From Sulfurovum sp. (GTDB lineage: Bacteria; Campylobacterota; Campylobacteria; Campylobacterales; Sulfurovaceae): a stretch of DNA of 58,102 nucleotides. The DNA is taken from positions 1 to 58,102 of the forward strand of contig JALUXB010000086.1 in assembly GCA_027019175.1 (NCBI GenBank). The letters run 5' to 3'. This document shows, one piece after another, positions 16,777 to 25,006 of this stretch (its first letter is position 1; every line of letters begins with the position of its first letter). Under the pieces are notes generated by a model. It did not search any database, was not told the DNA's origin, and was given only the letters and a program-made list of their open reading frames with translations. The position numbers were made by a program, and so were the translations under genes.

Positions 16777-17157
16777 TTATCCGTACAAACGTTTAAAAAG
16801 CATCATGCCAAGCATTGTTGCTGTAATACACAAAACAACATTGAGTGTCACGTTCATCGTCACCCTGCCCCACAGTCCGCCCTGAAGCATGGTGAGTGTC
16901 TCAAGAGAAAAGGTTGAAAAGGTTGTCAGCGCGCCGAGCATCCCTGTGATAACAAGCGCCTTCTGGTGCGGTGCGACTACCGACTCGAAGTAAAGTGCCA
17001 TAAAGCCGATGATGAAGCTGCCCAGTATGTTGACACTGAGTGTACCTACAGGAAAAAGTGTCGGAGAGAGTCTCTGTACCCAGCCGCTAATGAGAAAACG
17101 TAAAATAGCACCTATGAAACCGCCGGTTCCTACGGCAAGCAGAAGTGTCGGTTGCAT
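16777..17157 (-). CDS. crcB: Fluoride channel/exporter CrcB (Fluc)
   Basis: 126 aa, four transmembrane helices, the usual length. GGFIGAILRFLISG (12-25), GTLSVNILGSFIIG (38-51, with the conserved Asn) and GALTTFSTFSLET (74-86, with the Phe-box TTFSTFS) are hallmark Fluc motifs. It forms a dual-topology dimer in the inner membrane that exports fluoride. Its ATG overlaps the last base of the DUF190 gene. No fluoride riboswitch was seen: the operon spacer before DUF190 is only 27 nt. Confidence 0.95.
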   Translation of the reverse strand: MQPTLLLAVGTGGFIGAILRFLISGWVQRLSPTLFPVGTLSVNILGSFIIGFMALYFESVVAPHQKALVITGMLGALTTFSTFSLETLTMLQGGLWGRVTMNVTLNVVLCITATMLGMMLFKRLYG

Positions 17158-17510
17158 CAGGCTTCTCCTTCAAATTTTGGATGATGATAGAGCACCACAT
17201 CGATGTCATGGGTGGTTACAAGCCCTTCCGTAATCATAGGTGAAGCCGCTTCGAGAAAAGCATTGATCTTCTCTTCGGTTTCAATGATAGTTATGAGCAG
17301 CGGTACTTTCTGTTTGAGTACCCACACATTGAAACTGTGAATCTCCGAATGCGCACCCAGCCCGGCGACCCCTTTAAATACGGTAGCACCGGCCAACCCT
17401 TTCTCTTTTGCCAGGGAAAGCAGTGCTTCAAAAAGCGGTCTGCTCTCATACATATCTTCATTGCTGATATAAATTTTCAGCTCTTTGCGTTTTCCCAGAT
17501 AACGTTGCAT
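17157..17510 (-). CDS. DUF190 family protein
   Basis: 117 aa cytoplasmic protein with a PII-like alpha/beta fold: KELKIYISNEDMYESRPLFEALL is split here as KELKIYISNEDMYES and RPLFEALL (9-31), followed by GLAGATVFKGVAGLGAHSEI core AGATVFKGVAG and PLLITIIETEEKI (70-82). DUF190 genes commonly sit beside crcB, as here, where they overlap by one base. A regulatory or nucleotide-sensing role for fluoride export is suspected but not proven. AAAGGAAATGAA precedes the start. Confidence 0.9.
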   Translation of the reverse strand: MQRYLGKRKELKIYISNEDMYESRPLFEALLSLAKEKGLAGATVFKGVAGLGAHSEIHSFNVWVLKQKVPLLITIIETEEKINAFLEAASPMITEGLVTTHDIDVVLYHHPKFEGEA

Positions 17511-17537
17511 TTCATTTCCTTTTTTAATTTTTATATT

Positions 17538-19376
17538 TCAGGTATGCTTACTTTCTGCCACAAATGTAACACCTTCATCCACAGACCGGATATGCAAATC
17601 CCTTTGCGGGAAAGGTATCTCTATATTGTTGGCATTGAGTGCATCGTAAATGATGATCAGAAACTCCGACGCCGTACGCTTGGGCTTATGGAGTTTGTCA
17701 CCTTTTACCCACACCATCAATTCAAAGTTCACACTGCTGTCAGCCATCTCTGTCATAATCACTCGTGTAGTCCTTAAGGCATCCTCTACAATGGCATCTG
17801 CCACGTCACTGTTGTGTACGGCATCGATAACAATATCGATCACCCGGTGGGCATCTGTGCCATAAGCCACACCAAAAGGAATGGAAAAGCGGCGTACGCT
17901 GTCGCTCATGGTCCAGTTGATGACATTGCCCTCAATGAAACTCTGATTGGGGATGATAATATCGATGTTCTCATTGGTGTTGATGGTGGTCGATCGCATA
18001 CGGATATCTGTCACATATCCTCTATGGTCACCGATTTCCACATAATCACCGATTTTGATGCTGCGTTCAAACATCAGTATCAGTCCCGAAACAAAGTTGG
18101 AAACAATATTCTGCAGTCCAAACCCGATACCCACAGAGAGTGCGCCGGCTACCAATGCAAGCGAGGAGAGTTTGACCCCTACTATATTAAGTGCAATAAA
18201 GAACGAGATGGTAATAATGGTATAGAAACCAAGATTGGCCAAAAGTGTCCGTGTAGAAGGGCTGAACGACCTTCGATTGGATGTCATATTTTTAATTTTG
18301 CTTTTATAGAGCAAGCCAAAAAGAAAACCAAAGATAAAGACCAGTAAAGCCACCACAATTTTAAAAAGACTGATGTCTGTGCCATTAAGTGTAAAAACGG
18401 GTTTATTTACAAATGTCCACCCATCCAGGAGCAACTGCTTAAATTCCTGTTTACCCGAACCTGCAAGTGTTCCGATCTCACCCATATAACTGTTTTCAAA
18501 CTTCAGCAGTAACGGCGCAAGATATGTATCAACTTCATTTTCAGAAAGAAGATGGTACGCCACACTCTCATGTCTCAATGTTTTCGCTTCTTTGAATGCC
18601 CCGTCATTTTTTGCCTTGACATAGGCAGAAAAGAGTAAAAAACGGGTAGAAAGGAGCACTTTTGTTTCATTGAAGTATGTCTGTTTATGCGCATTGATCT
18701 GTTTGTCAATACGGGCTTCCTCTTTCGCATCGTTCACAAGCTGCGCCTGTTCCTTTTGAATGGAAAGCTTGTTCAGTACAGTTTCGTACTTCAGCACCTC
18801 CTGCTCTACTTTGGAGACGTCTGCCGCCAGTTTTTTAACATCAAGCTGTAGTCTTTTCAGCGATACTACCATTGCCTTCTGAAGTTCAAGAAGCTCCTTT
18901 TGCAGCATATCAATACGTTTTTTGTCCAAAGAAACTTTTTTGTGATAAAAAGCATCCTGCAGTTGGTATGAACGCAAATGTACATCATTACTCGATTTGG
19001 ATACAATGGTAGACTCTATAGTCTTTATTTTAACCTTACTGCTGTCAAGTTCTTTTTGAAGGGAAGAGATACGGCTGATATCATCAAGAAAAAAGAGAAA
19101 CAGGTTTCTATACCCTTCTTCATTGTCTGCCGGCTTAACCTTTTTGGGAACAAATACTGATTTTTGATCATTCTGCTTGAGAAGATCCTGCAGCATGATC
19201 TTTTCCAGCGTTGCCTCTTCTGTACGGTTTGACTCTTTTTCTATGGTAAAAAGAAGCTGTTTGTAGACCGTAACATTGCCGTCCACGATTGTAGCATTGA
19301 CTTCTGCCCCGCTAAGCAACAAGGGAAGAGAAAGCAGGAAGCAAAAAAGATGTTTTACAGAAAATGCCCTACTCAT
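17538..19376 (-). CDS. MscS-family mechanosensitive channel with large N-terminal domain
   Basis: 612 aa from the ATG at 19376, which overlaps the marC-family stop as ATGA; an in-frame ATG 12 nt upstream is less likely. A signal peptide (FSVKHLFCFLLSLPLLLSG) leads a periplasmic coiled-coil region (about 90-300). Transmembrane helices follow at about 335-440. The pore helix segment GALSVGIGFGLQNIVSNF and the MscS beta domain (IKIGDYVEIGDHRGYVTDI) are conserved. It would release solutes on hypo-osmotic shock. A second, quite different MscS gene lies at 50019-51701. Confidence 0.9.
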   Translation of the reverse strand: MSRAFSVKHLFCFLLSLPLLLSGAEVNATIVDGNVTVYKQLLFTIEKESNRTEEATLEKIMLQDLLKQNDQKSVFVPKKVKPADNEEGYRNLFLFFLDDISRISSLQKELDSSKVKIKTIESTIVSKSSNDVHLRSYQLQDAFYHKKVSLDKKRIDMLQKELLELQKAMVVSLKRLQLDVKKLAADVSKVEQEVLKYETVLNKLSIQKEQAQLVNDAKEEARIDKQINAHKQTYFNETKVLLSTRFLLFSAYVKAKNDGAFKEAKTLRHESVAYHLLSENEVDTYLAPLLLKFENSYMGEIGTLAGSGKQEFKQLLLDGWTFVNKPVFTLNGTDISLFKIVVALLVFIFGFLFGLLYKSKIKNMTSNRRSFSPSTRTLLANLGFYTIITISFFIALNIVGVKLSSLALVAGALSVGIGFGLQNIVSNFVSGLILMFERSIKIGDYVEIGDHRGYVTDIRMRSTTINTNENIDIIIPNQSFIEGNVINWTMSDSVRRFSIPFGVAYGTDAHRVIDIVIDAVHNSDVADAIVEDALRTTRVIMTEMADSSVNFELMVWVKGDKLHKPKRTASEFLIIIYDALNANNIEIPFPQRDLHIRSVDEGVTFVAESKHT

Positions 19377-20017
19377 AAGGTTGCCCACAGCCCTTTGACT
19401 CCGCTAATGATGAACTGTGCCGCAATGGCACCGACCACAAGCCCCATAATACGGGTCAGTATCTTCATACCAGTCACACCGAGAGTCCTGTTAATCGCCC
19501 CGGCATAGCGCAGTGTAAAATAAACAGCGACAGAAGCTGCAAAAATAGAAACGCTCACCAGTGCATAGCTTACGGTATGGGTATAGTGTTCCAAATGGTT
19601 ATTGTTCAAAACAATGATCGTCGCAATCACACCGGGACCAAACAGAATGGGAATACCAAGCGGAATAACCGAAACGTCATCCTTTGTTTCCGCCTCATTG
19701 GCCTCTTCTACGGAGTGGCGCGTTTTACTCTGCTGTCCGTATGCCATACTGATGGCGATCATCATCAGAATGATCCCGCCGATCACTTTGAGCGAGAGCA
19801 CATTGATACCGAAAAGTTTGAAAATAAACTCTCCACTGAAAAGAGTGACCAAGGAAGCAATGACCACCGTCAGAGTCGCCTTAAAGGCGATGGGACGGAT
19901 GACTGCCGGTGTAGCGGGAGAGACCATTCCAACCATGATACTTGCAGCAGCTATGGGGTTGAGAATGGTAATAAGCGCAATAATATCATGCGAAAGAATG
20001 GGAAAATAAGCAGTCAA
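19373..20017 (-). CDS. MarC family integral membrane protein
   Basis: 214 aa, six predicted transmembrane helices. ITILNPIAAASIMVGM (17-32), the conserved loop GEFIFKLFGINVLSLKVIGG core FKLFGINVLSLKV, and IPLGIPILFGPGVIATII (122-139, core PLGIPILFGPG) are MarC/YhgN family hallmarks. The function is not established. It follows the small two-helix protein gene by 31 nt and overlaps mscS by 4 nt within the YfdX-HdeD operon. Confidence 0.92.
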   Translation of the reverse strand: MTAYFPILSHDIIALITILNPIAAASIMVGMVSPATPAVIRPIAFKATLTVVIASLVTLFSGEFIFKLFGINVLSLKVIGGIILMMIAISMAYGQQSKTRHSVEEANEAETKDDVSVIPLGIPILFGPGVIATIIVLNNNHLEHYTHTVSYALVSVSIFAASVAVYFTLRYAGAINRTLGVTGMKILTRIMGLVVGAIAAQFIISGVKGLWATL

Positions 20018-20048
20018 AACGGCTCCCTTGCTTTTTTACTGTAGTATA

Positions 20049-20297
20049 CTACACGATCTCTTCAAGATCGTGTGCAAGTTCATCCACTTTTGACTTTTCT
20101 CTGCTTTTGAGGTGCACCGCAGTTGCCCATATGGCACCAACAAAACTGAGGATCACGAAGATCCAGGGATTGATCATATCGTAGGCGTAGTAGTCGATCA
20201 TTGCTGTCAGGGCAAGGAAAAGCACAAAGTAGACACTGAAGAGTGCCGCTTTGTGCTTGAAACTACTGCCCTTTTTTTTCTTCGTCTTCGACTTCAT
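20049..20297 (-). CDS. Small two-helix membrane protein
   Basis: 82 aa starting MKSKTKKKKGSSFKHKAALF. A very basic N-terminus is followed by two transmembrane segments (about 19-40 and 45-62) and an acidic C-terminus (KVDELAHDLEEIV). The ATG at 20297 lies inside the end of hdeD (35-nt overlap), with GGAGG 11 nt upstream. In-frame codons further upstream give a cysteine-rich leader that looks like read-through of hdeD in another frame. No family was recognised. Confidence 0.65.
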   Translation of the reverse strand: MKSKTKKKKGSSFKHKAALFSVYFVLFLALTAMIDYYAYDMINPWIFVILSFVGAIWATAVHLKSREKSKVDELAHDLEEIV

Positions 20298-20850
20298 CGA
20301 CAAAGATACCTCCCCACAACAGTGCAAATCCGTCAAATAGCAGGCTGATACCCACAAAGAGTCCTACCATAAAGAATGAGCTGAACGGCCAGCCTACCAC
20401 AAAGATGACACCCAGTGCCAGAGAGGTAATAGCATTAATGAGCCAAAGCCACCATATTTTCTGCGGTTTAAGCGAAAACGCCAAAGCAAAGCCGGCAAAG
20501 GAGTCAATGAAGAAATAGACAGCAAAGAACATCCCCAGTGCTGCAATTCCCTGTGCCGGATAGAAGATCATCAGTATACCGACGAGCGTAAGCACAAAAC
20601 TCTTGAGCCAGCCCGCCCAGTCACGCCGGTTACTCATCCAGGTCAGTGTGCCTGAAGAGATGCCCGCAAAGAGCATCAGGTAGGCAACAAATGCCAGTGT
20701 CGTAAAAGACATAAAGGTCGGGAAAAATATCCCGATCGAGCCAAGGATAATAAAAGCGATACCGCTGACCTTGGCGTACTTTTTAAAATTATCCACCAGA
20801 TTTTTGTTAATATTCATCTCAGGTGAGAGTGCATTATTCCAGTTCCACAT
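20263..20850 (-). CDS. hdeD: HdeD family (DUF308) membrane protein
   Basis: 195 aa with six predicted transmembrane helices in repeated pairs. GIAFIILGSIGIFFP (30-44), LTLVGILMIFYPAQG (91-105) and the WWLWLINAITSLALGVIFV region (132-150) are typical of HdeD. In E. coli HdeD aids acid resistance at high cell density (established). It starts 12 nt after the YfdX stop, so YfdX and HdeD are co-transcribed here, a pairing that fits an acid or envelope stress role. AAAAGGACAATACC precedes the start. Confidence 0.88.
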   Translation of the reverse strand: MWNWNNALSPEMNINKNLVDNFKKYAKVSGIAFIILGSIGIFFPTFMSFTTLAFVAYLMLFAGISSGTLTWMSNRRDWAGWLKSFVLTLVGILMIFYPAQGIAALGMFFAVYFFIDSFAGFALAFSLKPQKIWWLWLINAITSLALGVIFVVGWPFSSFFMVGLFVGISLLFDGFALLWGGIFVDEVEDEEKKGQ

Positions 20851-20862
20851 GGTATTGTCCTT

Positions 20863-21849
20863 TTATTTGACAGTTTTCTTTTCGTCCTGCTGTGCCTCTT
20901 TGTGGAAAACACCAATCTCTTTTTTCGCTTTTTGCGCTTCAGCTTTCTCAAATGCCTGTACTTTCTCTTCTGCAATATTTTCAGATGACTTCTGCGCTTT
21001 CTTACTGCTGTCGATCAAGTTTTTGATATCATTTTTGAGCGTATCATAAAGTTTGGCAACAATATTTTTGCCTTTAATCTCTTTTTGGATATTTTCAATA
21101 TCTGTATTGAGTGTTTTATATGCCGCTTCATGTCTGGAAACATAGCCGAGCAGTTCAGCACGTTTGAGCTCTTCTTTTGCTGCTGCAAGTAGTTTCTGTG
21201 CCTCTTTTTTCTTGTTCTTGTCCAGTTTGGAAGCATCGATAATGAGATCCTGTGCTACCAGCAGCGGTGTCGGAATGACAGCTTTTGCAATGACCAATGA
21301 ATTCATCGCGGTTGCAAGCGTTTCAAATGCCGTTTTCTGGTCACCCTTTTTCAGTGCCTCAAGCGCTTTTTTCGTTGCGATGGGGTAAATTTTCATCGGA
21401 ATGGAAACAATACTGATATCCAATTCATCCTTCAGTGGTACCAGTACCGCTGTCGCAACCTGTGTATCATGTGCTTTAAGCAGCTGCTGTGCCAGTTTCA
21501 GACGCGCTGCGATGACATCGGAACTGCCAAGGAAAGCAAATGCCTGAAAACGCTCATCAATAGGAACCAGGTCAAGTGCAGGATTTGCCTTGAGTGCCGC
21601 ATCGAAACTTTTATTTGCCGCTTCAAGCGCTTTTTGCGCAACATCTTTTTTCCCTGCCTGTAATGCCTGCAATGCGGCAAAAGCATTCTGCATACCCGCT
21701 ACAATCTCTTTGGGTGCCTGCTTATGATTCTTCATCTCTGCCTGAGCCATATTGTGTACCAGTGTTTTTTTGTCTGTTTTTGCCTGAAGTCCGGTCGCTC
21801 CAAGCAGAACACCACATGCCAGTGCTGAAAGTAATACTCTTTTTTTCAT
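20863..21849 (-). CDS. YfdX family periplasmic protein with C-terminal extension (copy 2)
   Basis: 328 aa with a signal peptide (MKKRVLLSALACGVLLGATG, likely cleavage after LQA, residue 23). It is a clear paralogue of the YfdX at 15262-16257: shared blocks include IP(M)xIYPxATxKA, LLVAQDLIIDASKL with KNKKKEAQKLL, and the same lysine-rich C-terminal extension (AQKAKKEIGVFHKEAQQDEKK). It is the first gene of a seven-gene minus-strand operon (yfdX-hdeD-small protein-marC-mscS-DUF190-crcB). AAGGATAAAAA precedes the ATG. Confidence 0.85.
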   Translation of the reverse strand: MKKRVLLSALACGVLLGATGLQAKTDKKTLVHNMAQAEMKNHKQAPKEIVAGMQNAFAALQALQAGKKDVAQKALEAANKSFDAALKANPALDLVPIDERFQAFAFLGSSDVIAARLKLAQQLLKAHDTQVATAVLVPLKDELDISIVSIPMKIYPIATKKALEALKKGDQKTAFETLATAMNSLVIAKAVIPTPLLVAQDLIIDASKLDKNKKKEAQKLLAAAKEELKRAELLGYVSRHEAAYKTLNTDIENIQKEIKGKNIVAKLYDTLKNDIKNLIDSSKKAQKSSENIAEEKVQAFEKAEAQKAKKEIGVFHKEAQQDEKKTVK

Positions 21850-21884
21850 TTTTTATCCTTATGAAATATTTTTTGTTCATTAAC

Positions 21885-21890
21885 ATTATA
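21885..21890 (-). promoter_or_regulatory. -10 box of the yfdX-hdeD operon
   Basis: The minus strand reads CCTATAATGTT, a perfect TATAAT 35 nt before the yfdX start, giving a leader of about 29 nt. No clear -35 element is visible. Confidence 0.55.
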
Positions 21891-22029
21891 GGATCTTAAC
21901 TATAACGAATATTTAACAGGGTTTAAAGTTAAATTGATATTTATTTCAAAACAGCCGGCACTCTATAAAGAATATGATGGATCTATTTTGGATTTGACAT
22001 ATTTCGAATAGATTACACACAGGATTGGC

Positions 22030-22035
22030 TATAAT
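22030..22035 (+). promoter_or_regulatory. -10 box of the gene at 22065
   Basis: GGCTATAATATG contains a perfect TATAAT 29 nt before the ATG. AAAAAGGCC lies between it and the start and can serve as the ribosome site. Confidence 0.5.
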
Positions 22036-22064
22036 ATGCCACATTTTGACAAAAAGGCCTATCG

Positions 22065-22673
22065 ATGAGACAACCTTTTATGCTACTGCTTCTGCTTGGC
22101 GGTACACTGCTGGCAGATGCCACACTTAAACATATGACCCTGCGGGGCACGGACTTTACCTCTATAACTGAAGATTACGACGTCTACGACAGCAAGGGAC
22201 GGGTACTGAAGTTCTACCGTGACGAGCAGAATTATGACCTCAAACATCTTTTCAACCTCACACTTAACGACAAAACCGGTACCTGCAGCGCACGCAGTGT
22301 TGAAGAGGGATCGATGGAGATCAACGGCAATACCATCACACTCTACACCTTCTGGGACAGACAGGGGCGCATCTATGACGTCCCCTATGGCGCACGTATC
22401 AAACGCTACGAAGTGCAAAAAGACGGTACGCTCAAACTGCTCTCAAGCAAACTCTACATCGAAACGGCAAAAAAAAGCTTTGATAGAGAAAGCGGTATGC
22501 GTTTTTTGTGGGAAACTCCCAAGACTGAAGAGGATAAAGCGGCATTCAATGCCTATATCAAAAATGCCGAACAGCAATACAAAGGAAAGTTTGTCTTCGG
22601 CGAAGATGCCAAAGCACTTATCAAAGAGGTCAAAGCCGCATTGGACAGAAAAATGGCCAAGCGCTGGAGATAG
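22065..22673 (+). CDS. Hypothetical exported protein
   Basis: 202 aa with a short signal peptide (MRQPFMLLLLLGGTLLA, cleavage likely near residue 17-19). The mature part is mixed alpha/beta and charged, with TEDYDVYDSKGRVLKFYRDE (35-54), TLNDKTGTCSARSVEEG (66-82) and a helical basic C-terminus ending RKMAKRWR. One cysteine is present in the mature part. No family was recognised. It is a single gene with its own promoter, convergent with thiL. Confidence 0.7.
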   Translation: MRQPFMLLLLLGGTLLADATLKHMTLRGTDFTSITEDYDVYDSKGRVLKFYRDEQNYDLKHLFNLTLNDKTGTCSARSVEEGSMEINGNTITLYTFWDRQGRIYDVPYGARIKRYEVQKDGTLKLLSSKLYIETAKKSFDRESGMRFLWETPKTEEDKAAFNAYIKNAEQQYKGKFVFGEDAKALIKEVKAALDRKMAKRWR

Positions 22674-22690
22674 CGCATATTCTCTTCTTT

Positions 22691-22757
22691 CTCCCACGCT
22701 TTTCTACCTGAAATGTGGGAGCAAAATATCGTAATTTTTGGTGCGTGATTACGCACC
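22691..22757. repeat. Two adjacent palindromes in a convergent spacer
   Basis: CTCCCAC (22691-22697) pairs with GTGGGAG (22715-22721). Then GGTGCGT-gatt-ACGCACC (22740-22757) forms a tight 7-bp hairpin followed by CTACGC. The second element resembles short GTGCGT/ACGCACC palindromes that recur between genes in many bacterial genomes. No further copy was noticed in this window. Either hairpin could also end transcription of the flanking convergent genes. Confidence 0.5.
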
Positions 22758-22811
22758 CTACGCGACATCGATACCGTTGTTTCTCCCAAGACCAAATACG
22801 CCAACAAGCAA

Positions 22812-23633
22812 TCAAAAATGGTGGCTTTTGCAGGGAAAACGTTTCTCGTTTTCTGCCACTTTTGCGAAGATGTTCAGCGGTGTATCTGTCTTTTTTGCCA
22901 CCGCTTCCACGGCTTCAATATTCTCTTCAGGAAAGCTGATCAGCATTTCATACTCCTCCCCGCTAAAGCCGGTATCATCGTCAATATTTTTTAATATTTC
23001 AAATCCATATTTATTCATATCAAGCAGCTTGTTCGTATCACAGTAGAGGCCATCGGAGATGTCCATGCCACTGTGAAGCAACGGGCGTGCCTCGTAGATA
23101 AAATCACCCCGAAGCTTCGGTTCGTAAAAGCGTGAATCCGCAGCGATCTTTTCTCCCCGGAAAAGTGCATCGAGCGCTTTTTTACTCTTGCCCAGCGTGC
23201 CGGTATAGGCAAGCAGGTCTCCGGGTTCAAGTCCGCTTCTAAGCAGCGGATCGTCACTTTCTGACACCAGCGCAATACTAAGATGCAGTTTCTCTCCTCC
23301 TATTGTATCGCCGCCGATGATTTCACAGCCAAACTCAGCCGCAGTGCGTTCCATGCTCCCCGTCAGTTCATCAATTTGGGATGTCGTCAAATCAGGCGGT
23401 ATGCAGACGGTTACCAGCGCATATTTGGGGTGTGCGTTCATAGCTATGGCATCGGAGAGGTTCACGAGCATCGCCTTGCGCCCGATCTGCGCCATACTCA
23501 TCCATTCACGCTTGAAGTGGCTTCCCTCGAAAAAAGCGTCCATGCTGTAAAGCGTCTTTCCTACTACCGCAGCATCGTCACCGACATAACCGGATTTCAA
23601 TGTGCCTATCAAATAGGCTTCTTTGTCTATCAT
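22812..23633 (-). CDS. thiL: Thiamine-monophosphate kinase
   Basis: 273 aa from the ATG at 23633; a TTG two codons earlier is less likely. ThiL phosphorylates thiamine monophosphate to the pyrophosphate cofactor using ATP. GDDAAVV (about 18-24), EGSHFKREW, NLSDAIAMNA, GGDTIGGEKLHLS and GMDISDGLYCD are the AIR-synthase/ThiL motifs with the acidic metal ligands. The protein is shorter than E. coli ThiL (325 aa), mainly at the N-terminus, as is common in this phylum. It has its own transcription unit. Confidence 0.92.
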   Translation of the reverse strand: MIDKEAYLIGTLKSGYVGDDAAVVGKTLYSMDAFFEGSHFKREWMSMAQIGRKAMLVNLSDAIAMNAHPKYALVTVCIPPDLTTSQIDELTGSMERTAAEFGCEIIGGDTIGGEKLHLSIALVSESDDPLLRSGLEPGDLLAYTGTLGKSKKALDALFRGEKIAADSRFYEPKLRGDFIYEARPLLHSGMDISDGLYCDTNKLLDMNKYGFEILKNIDDDTGFSGEEYEMLISFPEENIEAVEAVAKKTDTPLNIFAKVAENEKRFPCKSHHF

Positions 23634-23768
23634 TGTCAACCGTTCCCCTATCTATTATTATGTATCAAAAAGGCAATAGCTCAAATATTACATTGCAAAA
23701 TTGTAACATACCAACCTCTAACTTGCTGCTGCAACACAAAAACACTCCATGTTGGAAGTATTGCACGC

Positions 23769-23774
23769 TATAAT
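23769..23774 (+). promoter_or_regulatory. -10 box of the SdhB/SdhE-like fusion gene
   Basis: CACGCTATAATTTA contains a perfect TATAAT 52 nt before the ATG at 23827. The local sequence ACGCTATAAT also occurs at the sdhA promoter (25003-25012), suggesting matched expression. AAAAGGACA supplies the ribosome site. Confidence 0.55.
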
Positions 23775-23826
23775 TTATCTAACTTTAAATATATTTTAAA
23801 AACAAGTTCACACAAAAGGACACCCC

Positions 23827-24873
23827 ATGGAGCACACCCTCACGCTCAAAGCATTCTTTTTCAATGCCAAAACCGATTACCTTCCCTACTATAAAACCTT
23901 CACAGTCACACTTGATGAAAATGCTACAGGCATTGCACTCTTGGAAACGATCAAAGCACAAAACGAAAACTTTGCCTACCCGGAAGAGAAACTGCTTTTC
24001 AAGATCAACGGCTTAGTTGTCACCGGTCAGGAGCGCATCGGAGATATTGTTGAAAAACTCGGTACTGAACTCCAGATCGACCCTGTACTCTCTTACCGTG
24101 CAAACCACTGCCTTGTCATCAATGACGATGATTTTATGGAACGCTTCGCACTGCTTGAACCCTATGCCGATGAAGAGGACAAAGCCTACTACGAAAGCCT
24201 CTATGCCCTTCACTACGCTTCAGAAACTTCAAAATTCAACCATGACTACATTGGTGATGCCGTACTCCTGCTGGCACACAGAATGATTGAAAACGGCAAT
24301 CCGCACAAAGCAGAGATCCTTGCTGCTGTCAATGATCCTTATGACGGGCTCAATGCCTGTGAATACGAGAACAACCTCTTCGATGCCCAGGATCACACTG
24401 CTGTTATTGAAGCACTGCGTGCACACATTGAACGTCCGGAGCCAAACCGTTTCCTTGAAAAGATGAGCCAAAAACTCTCACGTGAAGCAACAGCCGCCTA
24501 CAGTACCGATACAGTAACAGGAAAAACAGCAGCTTTCTATACGGGAGGAGCAGCGGTTCCCACACAAACAGAGGTTTTTGAAGCGATTGAAAATGCCGGA
24601 GGCCGTGTCATTCGCTTTGAGCGTGAAAACAAACTGTGCGGACGTACAATCATCGGGTATCAGGAGAGTCTGGCACTTCAAAAAGCGGGAACGACACTGC
24701 TTCAGGCATTCGATAACGGTGCAGAAATACTCATTGTCGCAGATGCAAACGATCTGGATTTCTTCAACCGCCATTATAAAGCCATTGAAAAACGTATCGG
24801 CAGAGAAATTCCGTTTGCACTGCTCTCTTTTGAAACCTACAAAAAACTTGCACAAAATGAAAATGCCGCCTAA
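23827..24873 (+). CDS. Cysteine-stripped SdhB-like/SdhE-like fusion protein
   Basis: 348 aa. Residues 5-22 (LTLKAFFFNAKTDYLPYY) match residues 27-43 of SdhB encoded 3 kb downstream almost identically, and similarity continues to GLVVTG, GTELQIDP and LLEPY, but the 2Fe-2S cysteine loop is shortened to PEEKLLF. Residues 139-200 align with the SdhB region carrying the two other clusters, again without their cysteines. Residues 233-343 resemble the C-terminal CCG domain of SdhE (NKLCG versus NKCCG; KRIGREIPFALL versus KVIGRDIELPVL). Only Cys95, Cys178 and Cys271 exist, so no cluster can form. The frame is intact. A structural, assembly or regulatory role towards SdhABE is inferred. Confidence 0.8.
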   Translation: MEHTLTLKAFFFNAKTDYLPYYKTFTVTLDENATGIALLETIKAQNENFAYPEEKLLFKINGLVVTGQERIGDIVEKLGTELQIDPVLSYRANHCLVINDDDFMERFALLEPYADEEDKAYYESLYALHYASETSKFNHDYIGDAVLLLAHRMIENGNPHKAEILAAVNDPYDGLNACEYENNLFDAQDHTAVIEALRAHIERPEPNRFLEKMSQKLSREATAAYSTDTVTGKTAAFYTGGAAVPTQTEVFEAIENAGGRVIRFERENKLCGRTIIGYQESLALQKAGTTLLQAFDNGAEILIVADANDLDFFNRHYKAIEKRIGREIPFALLSFETYKKLAQNENAA

Positions 24874-24904
24874 CTATTCACACTGCTTATTATCTTCATC
24901 AATC

Positions 24905-24934
24905 TTCCTTCCGCTTTGAAAGAAGCGGAAGGAA
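24905..24934 (+). terminator. Strong hairpin between the fusion gene and sdhA
   Basis: TTCCTTCCGCTT pairs perfectly with AAGCGGAAGGAA (12 bp, 6-nt loop). It lies 32 nt after the fusion-gene stop and before the sdhA promoter. The following bases (AATGTG) are not T-rich, so intrinsic termination may be partial. Confidence 0.65.
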
Positions 24935-25006
24935 AATGTGTAACAACCCCCTTTATATTTGGCCTTTTTGTCCTTTGTGTTAATCCGTTTAATATGAAGC
25001 GGACGC

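Noticed and set aside
17511-17537. Fluoride riboswitch upstream of DUF190-crcB
   Set aside because: Only 27 nt separate DUF190 from the preceding gene, too short for the riboswitch, and none was seen before the operon's first gene.
23827-24873. The SdhB/SdhE-like fusion as a decaying pseudogene
   Set aside because: The frame is intact over 348 codons, has promoter, ribosome site and terminator, and the cysteine losses are clean substitutions and a short loop deletion rather than frameshifts.
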